DNA of 64,000 nucleotides, from the NCBI GenBank assembly GCA_942159475.1, contig OW804098.1:3572383-3636382 (forward strand). The letters are read 5' to 3'. Shown one piece after another: positions 36,669 through 45,027 of this stretch. Source of the stretch: Sthenelais limicola. Lineage: Eukaryota; Annelida; Polychaeta; Phyllodocida; Sigalionidae. The notes under the pieces were generated by a model. The model worked only from the letters and a program-made list of their open reading frames with translations. It did no database searches and was not told the origin of the DNA. Each line of letters opens with the position of its first letter. Positions within the stretch are counted from its first letter, which is position 1. The translations under genes were made by a program, and so were the position numbers.

Positions 36669-36959
36669 TTTTGTGTTTTCTTTTGCCGACATTAAAACAA
36701 GGACAAGTATTATTGTGACTCCTGTTATCAGTCACGGACCAGCGAACAAGCTATTACTAGACAACCCAGGTTTGGTCACAGCTTTGTCGCAAAGGGAAAG
36801 TAAAACCAGACTCAAATATTCTCTTTCAATATCTTTATTCCGCTGTAAACAACACTGAAAAGGGGTGCAACGGTCATACCCAGAAGGACATATACCTAGG
36901 CATAGTCACAAATGTCCTTGCGATACAACATACACAGTAAATCCTAATAACTGCAGAGT

Positions 36960-37200
36960 TCTGTGTTTTAACAGTGCGGCTCCGGAAACCCGGAATGCAG
37001 GTGCGGTACCGTACGAAGGCACCGTGACGACGCACCGTAATTATCACAGTACCGCTCCGTGATAATAACGGCGCGCTCCGCGCTAATAACGGTGCGGCAC
37101 CCTCCATATAGACAGGCCTATATGGCACTGTAACTGGGCACTGTAACTGGGCACTGTATTATGGACAGTACCGCACTGTGATACGGCACCGTAATTTTTT
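36960..37200. repeat. GC-rich, ACCGTAA-containing palindromic region
   Basis: Contains GTACCGCTCCGTGATAATAA, GGCGCGCTCCGCGC, and tandem TGGGCACTGTAAC units with many short inverted repeats of GGTGC/GCACC type. No coding potential; identity unknown. Confidence 0.5.
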
Positions 37201-37237
37201 CCGAAATTTAAAAAAAAATTAAAAAATTAAAAAAAAG

Positions 37238-37340
37238 AGAACCTGCCGCCGAGCTGAAAATTTGACAAAAAAAAATTAAAAAAAATTTTTTTTTCGTCAA
37301 ATTGTCAGCTCGGCAACAAAAAAAAAAAAAAAAATTTTGT
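37238..37340. repeat. foldback family D, copy 1
   Basis: AACCTGCCGCCGAGCTGA on the left is inverted as TCAGCTCGGCAAC, separated by A/T runs. Confidence 0.65.
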
Positions 37341-37376
37341 TTGGTTGTATAAATATACCTATAAATATACCTATAA

Positions 37377-37787
37377 ATGTGATGTGTTTCAGGAAAATGA
37401 GTCATAAGTCGCAAAAAATGGATTTTGAGATATCATCATATTTGAACAGATGAGATCAAGCCGATTTCAATGATGGTAAACAGTCTAATAATCTAACAAG
37501 TATTTCTAGATTTTAAGTTTGATATTTTCTTTTTTGAAACAAAGTTTCCAATATTTCTGGGGGTCAATAAACAGTAAAGTAACTAAATGTAATCCATATG
37601 AGGACCTTTAAAACGAAAGGATATATTACATAGATTGTCCTGAAATTTGATACATCGATTGATATGTATATAAGTGATAAGCTCTCCAAAAACCAGAACA
37701 TTCCAATACAGGGATCTTGTAAAATAACACGTTGGAAAATATTATTTTTGCGACTTATGACTCATTTTCCTGAAACACATCACAAAT
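37377..37787. repeat. MITE family A, copy 8
   Basis: Left TGTGATGTGTTTCAGGAAAA, right TTTTCCTGAAACACATCACA; 411 bp, the cleanest terminal inverted repeats of the family. Confidence 0.92.
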
Positions 37788-38069
37788 GTATTAATATACC
37801 TGGGTAATTCTCCCAATCGGGCAGCATTTGGTTTTCCAGCCTAGGGTATCTACAAACTGTATTTAGGATGATCACACATGATTATAACCATTTTATTTGA
37901 ATTCCTTGGCCAAAATTAGAATGTGGGAACCATACTTTCAAAGTTCTTATGACAAAATCTTCGCCGTTATTGGAACAAAAGTGCCTTTTCAGGCTGGTAA
38001 ATAAATAATAATTATGGAATTTGAATACAAAGTACAGGCGCATTTAGAAAATATATTACTTTTGCTGAA

Positions 38070-38145
38070 AATGGAATGGTCACTTGTTCATTCGTTTGTT
38101 TACACAAAGTATACCACTGTTATTGTGCTAATTGTGTTAAAATGC
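38070..38145. repeat. single copy of the 43.6-kb tandem unit
   Basis: GGAATGGTCACTTGTTCATT and GTTTACACAAAGTATACCAC match the 111-bp units at 43.6-43.9 kb nearly exactly and in the same orientation. A run of 16 C follows. Confidence 0.85.
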
Positions 38146-38297
38146 CACCCCCCCCCCCCCCCCGCTTGTCCAGGGAATACCCCCACTATATGCTAATGAT
38201 CTCAGTTGTATTTTAAGTGCCAATCGTCCGACCAGAGTATGTATAAATATACCTATAAATGTATAAATATACCTATAAACATGCGGCCATAAGATAT

Positions 38298-38527
38298 GTA
38301 GGTCTGATTTTCAGAAAATGTACAATTAAACTTCACCAATCTTCTCAAATAGCCCAGATTTCAGACGAAAATAAAGTTCTAAATACAGTCCAACCTAACC
38401 AAACAGATTGCCAGAATCAATGCAATGCCAAATACTCGAAATTACCTAGTGTTGACTAAATGATTTAGCAGAATTTACTAAATGTGTACAGCTGCCAATT
38501 GTACATTTTCTGAAAATCTGGCCCACA
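38298..38527. repeat. MITE family B, copy 5
   Basis: Left GGTCTGATTTTCAGAAAATG, right ACATTTTCTGAAAATCTGGC; about 230 bp. Confidence 0.85.
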
Positions 38528-38540
38528 TACCACTAGCACT

Positions 38541-38630
38541 AGGGTCAGATCGTCATCCTCATTTTTGCCTTAAATTAGGGTTATTTGAGAGGATTGGTGA
38601 AGGCGAATTGTACATTTTCTGAGAATCTGA
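38541..38630. repeat. MITE family B, internally deleted copy
   Basis: Left AGGGTCAGATCGTCA is joined to the family's right half GAATTGTACATTTTCTGAGA. Confidence 0.7.
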
Positions 38631-38666
38631 AAATTAAGCTAAATTAAAGTGCTGCGCCACGGCACT

Positions 38667-38860
38667 GCGCCGAGAGAACCTGCCGCCAAGCTGACAATAT
38701 GAAAAAAAAAAATTAAAAAAAAAATTTGTTTTCGTCAAATTGTCAGCTCGGCAACAAAAATAAATTATTTTTTTTTAGTCAAAAAAAATGTTCTTATGTA
38801 AAATTGTCAGCTCGGTGGCATGTTCTCAAATTGTCAGCTCGGCAGCAGGTTGCACTATTA
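38667..38860. repeat. foldback family D, copy 2
   Basis: Left AACCTGCCGCCAAGCTGACA; right inverse TCAGCTCGGCAGCAGGTT. The motif AATTGTCAGCTCGG occurs three times inside. Confidence 0.75.
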
Positions 38861-38988
38861 TGTCCTAAAACACATTTTACATTATTTCGCAGAGCAGGTC
38901 ACATATAGATTAATCTCATAATAGCAGTGAAATTGAAGCAAGAGAAAACAAAACAATGGTTAGGCTTAAATTATATACATTTTACTCC

Positions 38989-38994
38989 TTTATT
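38989..38994 (-). terminator. candidate poly(A) signal of the SAMD3-like gene
   Basis: TTTATT on the plus strand reads AATAAA on the minus strand, about 490 bp past the stop at 39,480. Confidence 0.3.
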
Positions 38995-39479
38995 ATTCAT
39001 TCCACACTCCTGTCACATTATATATAATACTTTGGCAGTTATGTAAACATCAACGTCTTCAGAAGACACAGTACCAATAGCATATAAGTACAAATGCTAT
39101 ATGTATACAATACAAAAATATATAAACATGTCATAACCTTTACAATCTACGCATCCTTAATAACCGGGGCAACCGCCACATTTCAACCCAACACAAATTC
39201 AAGGTATCGGTACTCAGATCTCTATTGGAGGGATTGAGTAACAATTCTAAACCTTCACTGCCCTCATTGTCTTTGACGATGATCTAGACGAAAACAAATG
39301 ATTGATGAAAAACCCTCGGAAATATAGTTTTAAATCTTACTTTGATACATTCACAGATGTAACCTGATGGTTGACAATCGTTTTGTCGAAAATAGGAAGC
39401 AGGCTAACTACATCTTCAAATAAATAAATACTACATAATACATCAAATAAATAAATACTAGATAATACAAATACGTCTC

Positions 39480-39836
39480 TTATTTGGTGGCCATGAAGTG
39501 TCCGTATTTGCTCAAAAACGTTCCAACTCTTGGATGGATGCCATCCGCGTGCTTTTTGTTGCTTGATTTGGATCCTTGGGTGGGGTTTATCCCAACAAAG
39601 CAGCGTTGGAAGGCATCCATTGTAGCGGTGGCGTACGCAGAGTATTTTATATCGAGCAGCCAATGGAGGGCAAACATCATGGCGAGGGCCTTTGGGAATG
39701 TCGAAACGTGACGATTGATGATGGTTTCGTCAGCGCTCATCATATACCGGACCGCAGTCATCGGTGAAGCCCCACAGTATACCATGCATGGGGTGCTGGG
39801 CAACTTCCCCTCGACTGCTGATGGGCCATCTGTTTC
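39480..39836 (-). CDS. SAMD3-like gene, terminal exon
   Basis: Acceptor TTTTCTGCAG|GAAACAG, stop TAA at 39,480-39,482. Encodes LPSTPCMVYCGASPMTAVRY, FPKALAMMFALHWLLDIKYS and FQRCFVGINP, the family's C-terminal alternation of helices and short strands. Confidence 0.8.
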   Translation of the reverse strand, partial: ETDGPSAVEGKLPSTPCMVYCGASPMTAVRYMMSADETIINRHVSTFPKALAMMFALHWLLDIKYSAYATATMDAFQRCFVGINPTQGSKSSNKKHADGIHPRVGTFLSKYGHFMATK

Positions 39837-42800
39837 CTGCAGAAAAAATGAATAAGTTATGTACACATTTCATCAGAAAAATTGTACCAATTTATTACAT
39901 ATAAAATTTTACGAGTGTGAATCTTTAAGTTAAAGAATTCTTAACATCAGTTAATTTTACTTTAAAATGTTGTTCCTAGTTTGTGGTGATATCCTACGCT
40001 AATGCCAAATCACTCGGCTTTTATTTCATTTGTGAATGCACACCATAAAACTTTTATATTTACCTTTACTGGTTTTAGAATCTCGTGGGTTTTTTCGTTG
40101 AAATGCGCTGCCATCAGAACGAAAAGTCCTCCATACATGGGGGAGTTGTCCCCAACTCTGGTGATGGCGGCGTCCATCTCTTCACTGCAATAACATATAT
40201 ACATCATATTATAATCTTGTGTCATTGCTTATCCCAATTTATTATATGCGCATGCTATATGAGGAGTGCTATAAAAATATTCATATAGGACGCGTGAAGT
40301 GATGTGATTCTGGTACTATAATTACAGAAATACATAATAAAAACCACATAATTAAGTAGAGCATTCAATTTTCTATTGAATTAGTTTATTAATGTAGCTC
40401 AAGAAATGGCTGCGATATGAACGTTTTAATTCAATATTAGTATGCCTACTCCCGTCACGCCTACGCTTCTCCCGCCACTTTGCGCAAATCTTTTAAACCT
40501 TCAACTCACTCAAATTGATAGGTAAAATCGTTTCACCGAAAAAAGATTAACATGGTTTTCAAGCTATTTTTCTGAGCTTGCTCATGGTGTAAATGGTATT
40601 TTGATATCTGCATTTTGTAATGAGCGACGATCAGTTATGTGCGGCAAAAAATTGCAGCAGTTTATTTTTTAAACAATAAATAGTACTTACAGTAATTTCT
40701 GCACATGCTTGTTGCCATGTGCGCGGAGGAAGTCCAGCCAGTTACTGGCTTTGGTATCGTAGGCCTTGTAGATGTTCTCAAGGAATTTCTGACCTGTTAA
40801 AATGACAGACCATATTTTAAGGAACTGCAGGTAATTAGCAATGCCATGGCTATTTGTTAAGGGACAGAATTGAACAAAGTGTGATTCTTTAAGTTAAAGA
40901 ATTGACAAATAATTAATTATAATTCTTTCAGTCGCATCAATTAGACAGACAATTACCAATATGATATACTGGGTACATTAGTTCTTTTATTGTATTCTAT
41001 ATATCTCCATCCACATCTGTTTGCTCAAAATTACCTGTCAGTTCGAGCATGTGGCTCATCATCCCCTCAAATGACATCAGTGTGGGCCATGATCCCAAAG
41101 TATCCTCTGCAGATGGATCTACAATATAATCGATGGTAAACCTTATTATTCTGACATATATCAGACGGCTGTAAATCATTAGTAGATTACACTATATTTG
41201 AGCTTTTTGTTGTAAATAATGTCTCCATCAGTCAACTTAATATCTCTTCATAGTAGTCATTAGACACTAATAGCACAGCAGAATGGAATAATATGCCTTG
41301 AACATGTGTTCTACAATCTTTGTCACTGTTGTGATTCTGTAATAGATAAAGGAGTCCATTGGTACATAATGATAATTTTCAGTAATTTGATTTTAGGCAC
41401 TCACGTGTATTCAGGTATTTCCGTTGTGCGACGTAGGTCGCCGCCTGCAAATTGACACACTCTTGTTGGTTTCCCAACTGGTTGGCTTGGGCCAATTGCT
41501 GGCGCAGTTCTTCCTGGCTTGCCGCAGTCTGGCCGGGAGGGAACTCCTTGGGTGCACGGTTGATGGTACCAAAACTGAAAATATACATATCACATTATAT
41601 ATATGACATGTGCCTTCCGCTTTGTATGACTGTATTTAGCTACTTTTCAAAATGCTGTACATCAACTGAATATCAATTGGACTATCATGTAAAACTGGCA
41701 GAAAGGGCAATTATATTGTTAAATATAAATTAATAGATCACCAATAACATGCATCCAACTAACATCTGCTAATACACTAATATTGTTCCTTAAGTTCCAA
41801 AAGTTAAATATCTAATGCCCTAATACACTTACGCATCTGATGTCCTGAGCTTTTTGGTGGCTGGCTCTGTTCCCACCTTCCTCCTCTTTGCACATCGCTT
41901 TTCCTCCCTGTTTTGACCACGGCAGACGTTGTCATGTCGGTTTACCAGCTGGGTCAGAAGGGAACCGAACCCATTCCCCATCACAACTCCTTCATCAACA
42001 TCGATCAGTCGTGGATGCTTGGCGACGATTCGATTCGCGAGGATGGCAAGATCCTTCTTCACTGGTTTCTTCTCAACCTGCCAAGTACACAATCATTCGG
42101 GGACTTATAATATGCAAATTTAAGTGCCAAGAGTACATTGTGAACAGTCAGAGTGAGATATAGATCTCTAGTTTTCAGTATATCATTTATGCATACATAC
42201 AGCGGGTAGATCATGTACCAGTGTATTATAGTATACTTCCCAGAACTGTCTATAATATTATCTTCTGTTGTATACGGATGAACAACATATTCTTAATACA
42301 ATTTTAACATGTGCACTACATAGGGTTATCATGATTGCCAAATGAACTCACTTCATGTACTCGATCGATAACGTAGCGGACTATGGCACGCCGCTCTGAC
42401 ACCACAAACTCCCGAGTATCAAGCTTGGAGATCATGTGTTGCGGGATGGTTAGGTCAACACGATCAGTCCAGGGCTTCTCCACGGTGGGCTCTGCAGGAG
42501 GTATCCTAACTGGGGGACTGACACTGGGCACATTCACGACTGGTCCAGTGGTAAGGCTGCAGTTAAGTAAGTCGGTGAAACTGCCACCACCCATTGGCAT
42601 TGAGTAGCTGTACATTGACCCCTCTTCAGTTATTGGCGAGCTGGTCAGTGTTGGAACTGTAGCTTCGTCAACAGGTCGGTTGGGGCATGGTACAAACGTA
42701 GCTAAAATACAATGTATAGGATTGTTAGGCAAATGTTTTTACCCCATTTTAGTAATGTCTTTAAGTTCTCTCATCCATATTATCATTATTATCAAGTTTT

Positions 42801-43324
42801 GATGGCACATTGTAACATCTTAGATGATATAACTGATTGTGTGGAGCACTTGACGCACTGTCTCTAATCTAAAACTATAATGCTACCAATTATCCACGTA
42901 ATTGAAATGTATAAACGGAACTTTTGACATTGTTTGCTCTATTTTGGGCATCAACAGAGTAACATTTGACTCGGGCAACTTTGTCATAATAAGGAATTTG
43001 TGAGATAGACAGCCCATTAGCTATTTATCATACAGACACAGCATTCGAAATGTTTCATACAGCCCCATGCCAGGATATAATAACAATACTTAGTAAACAG
43101 ATGATAGTGTCATTGAGAAGTTACAATTTACCTTTCATCTTGCGAGACAAAGCCCTCGCCTCGAATTTGGGCAGCACCGAGTAGAGGTCTTCCGGGTCGA
43201 CATAGCCCAGGAAACGGGACTCTTGGATCCCCAGGTCGTCCAGTACTGTGCCAATCGCGGCAATACCCTCGTCCTTCTTCCATGGCAGGATCGACCTGAT
43301 GGCCTGTTCTAGTTCTGGCAACAT
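39480..43324 (-). CDS. SAMD3-like protein, eight exons, 540 aa
   Basis: Exons in transcript order: 43,324-43,132; 42,701-42,352; 42,077-41,833; 41,574-41,405; 41,118-41,035; 40,793-40,691; 40,184-40,064; 39,836-39,480. All junctions are GT-AG and phases agree, giving 541 codons including the stop. The series of motifs parallels the animal family annotated as SAMD3-like (often linked to repeats): an N-terminal SAM-like helical part, a Pro/Ser-rich linker, a segment ending ERRAIVRYVIDRVHEV, the block GNGFGSLLTQLVNRHDN with a basic KRRK segment, a WP motif (LGSWPTLMSFEGMM), and a C-terminal globular part. The molecular function is unknown. The ATG follows an acceptor directly, so at least one 5' non-coding exon is likely. 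It lies downstream of, and on the same strand as, the C2H2/Tnp2-like gene. Confidence 0.78.
41833..42077 (-). CDS. SAMD3-like gene, exon 3 (basic region)
   Basis: Acceptor CTTGGCAG|GTTGAG, donor GATGC|GTAAGT. Encodes DLAILANRIVAKHPRLI, GFGSLLTQLVNRHDN and a basic stretch AKRRKVGTEPATKKLR that could serve as a nuclear localisation signal. Confidence 0.78.
42352..42701 (-). CDS. SAMD3-like gene, exon 2 (linker and helical block)
   Basis: Acceptor GTATTTTAG|CTACG, donor GAA|GTGAGT. Low-complexity Pro/Ser/Val linker, then LDTREFVVSERRAIVRYVID, a conserved helical segment of the family. Confidence 0.75.
42785..42880. repeat. diverged unit of the intergenic tandem repeat, in intron 1 of the SAMD3-like gene
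   Basis: TTGATGGCACATTGTAACAT and GTGTGGAGCACTTGACGCAC match 43,535-43,600; the continuation TCTAATCTAAAACTATAA matches the 44.7-45.0 kb units. Confidence 0.7.
43132..43324 (-). CDS. SAMD3-like gene, first coding exon (SAM-like domain)
   Basis: GTTGAATTCAG|ATG at the 5' end, AAAG|GTAAAT at the 3' end. Encodes VLDDLGIQESRFLGYVDPED and LYSVLPKFEARALSRKMKG, the helical layout of a SAM domain end as seen in SAMD3-like proteins. Confidence 0.7.
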
Positions 43325-43499
43325 CTGAATTCAACAAAATGGTCAATTATTTACTTTTTTCAAGGTTTCTTTGTTGTACCATCAGCAAGCAATGTACAAA
43401 AACATAATAATAATCTTTATGAATCGTAATGTTGTTTCCTTCACCACCTGGAGACATCAGCATTAAGAATCAAGACAATTGTATATTGTTTAACCTATT

Positions 43500-43925
43500 C
43501 ATGCTTGCCTTATATGAACCATCAGAGATCTAACCGATTTTTGATGGCACATTGTAACATCTTAGATGATATAATTGATTGTGTGGAGCACTTGACGCAC
43601 TTGATGACACATGGAATGGTCACTTGTTCATTTGTTTGTTTACACAAAGTATACCACTCTTATTGTGCTAATTACCCATTAGCCATATGCAATACCACAG
43701 ATTATCACGGGTTGATGACACATGGAATGGTCACTTGTTCATTTGTTTGTTTACACAAAGTATACCACTCTTATTGTGCTAATTACCCATTAGCCATATG
43801 CAATACCACAGATTATCACGGGTTGATGACACATGGAATGGTCACTTGTTCATTCATTTCTTTACACATAGTATACCACTGTTATTGTGCTAATTACCCA
43901 TTAGCTAAACTCTTTATCATAGTAA
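43500..43925. repeat. 111-bp tandem repeat, about 3 units, plus a leading unit of the 141-bp family
   Basis: TTGATGACACATGGAATGGT recurs at 43,601, 43,712 and 43,823, an exact 111-bp period. As 111 is divisible by 3, a 143-codon open frame appears that is a repeat artefact. Confidence 0.92.
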
Positions 43926-43977
43926 TTAAAAGTTAGCAGATATACTGTGGTTTTATTATTTTATTCTGTGAAATTCC

Positions 43978-44295
43978 CTATTTCATAAAACAGGGGGTTT
44001 GGCCTGACAAAGTTTTATTCTGCTTCTCTGGGTTGCCTGTTGACCGTTGGGATGTCAATGAGTGACCTTCTTCCGGTCTTGACCGTTGGGAAGACAGCAT
44101 CTCTCCAGTAGAAGGGACACGGGCTGATTCCTCATCCGCTCCTGGATACAGGCATCCAGTTTTCCTGTTGTCCATTGGGGTGTTACCCTCATCCGAACTA
44201 GACCGTTGGGAAGACAGCGTCTCTCCTATGAGGGACACGGAGTCGTTCCTCTTCCGCTCATGCATACAGGCACACACTGCCATTTGGTCCGCCAC
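43978..44295 (-). CDS. unresolved open frame with an internal duplication
   Basis: A minus-strand frame without introns, GC-richer than its surroundings, encodes two related blocks: ETLSSQRSSSDEGNTP and EMLSSQRSRPEEGHSLTSQR. The frame opens at a stop near 44,334 without an early ATG (the first in-frame ATG is a few codons in). No known domain is recognised. It may be an exon of the adjacent element, a fragment, or chance. No splice sites could be tied to either neighbour gene. Confidence 0.3.
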   Translation of the reverse strand: MADQMAVCACMHERKRNDSVSLIGETLSSQRSSSDEGNTPMDNRKTGCLYPGADEESARVPSTGEMLSSQRSRPEEGHSLTSQRSTGNPEKQNKTLSGQTPCFMK

Positions 44296-44404
44296 TGCTA
44301 TTGCAGCTGGTCTCCATATCGGAAGACCGTTCCACTATCCGCCACCGGTGGAGGCGCTGGGTGCGGGTGGCATACCCGCCCGGAACTATAATCCGGGACC
44401 CAGA

Positions 44405-44490
44405 AACTACACACTGCTTCTAATTGAAAACTACACACTGCTTCTAATTGAAAACTACACACTGCTTCTAATTGAAAACTACACCTTTCC
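44405..44490. repeat. 24-bp tandem repeat, three units
   Basis: ACTACACACTGCTTCTAATT repeats at 24-bp spacing (44,406, 44,430, 44,454). Confidence 0.9.
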
Positions 44491-44569
44491 CCTACTTGTT
44501 ACTTGGATGACCAAGTAAACTCTTTATCAGCCACGAACCAGATGAGAACACCTGTTTCAAAACTACGCA

Positions 44570-45025
44570 CTGCTTCTAATCGAAAAAACTAAACCTTTGC
44601 CCTACTTGCTACTTGGATAACCAAGTGTTAACCTATTCGCGCTGAGCCATCATAGTTCCAACCCATTTTCGATGTCCCGGCAGAACTTCACTCGACGCAC
44701 TACTTCTAATCTAAAACTATAACTTTGCCCTACTTGCTACTTGGATAACCAAGTGTTAACCTATTCGCGCTTGCCTTATATGAGCCATCATAGTTCCAAC
44801 CCATTTTCGATGTCCCGGCAGAACTTGAGCACTCGATGCACTACTTCTAATCTAAAACTATAACTTTGCCCTACTTGCTACTTGGATAACCAAGTGTTAA
44901 CCTATTCGCGCTTGCCTTATATGAGCCATCAGACTTCCAACCCATTTTCGATGTCCCGGTAGAACTTGAGCACTCGATGCACTACTTCTAATCTAAAACT
45001 ATAACTTTGCCCTACTAACTAACCT
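44570..45025. repeat. 141-bp tandem repeat, about 3.3 units
   Basis: CTACTTCTAATCTAAAACTA recurs at 44,700, 44,841 and 44,982. Each unit contains CTACTTGGATAACCAAGTG, whose ACTTGGATAACCAAGT is a short hairpin, and GCACTCGATGCACTACTTCT. It reaches to within a few bases of the stop codon of the C2H2/Tnp2-like gene. Confidence 0.92.
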
Positions 45026-45027
45026 AC

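Noticed and set aside
43505..43936. 143-codon open frame with repeated HGMVTCSFVCLHKVYHSYC-like blocks
   Set aside because: Result of the 111-bp tandem repeat (divisible by three).
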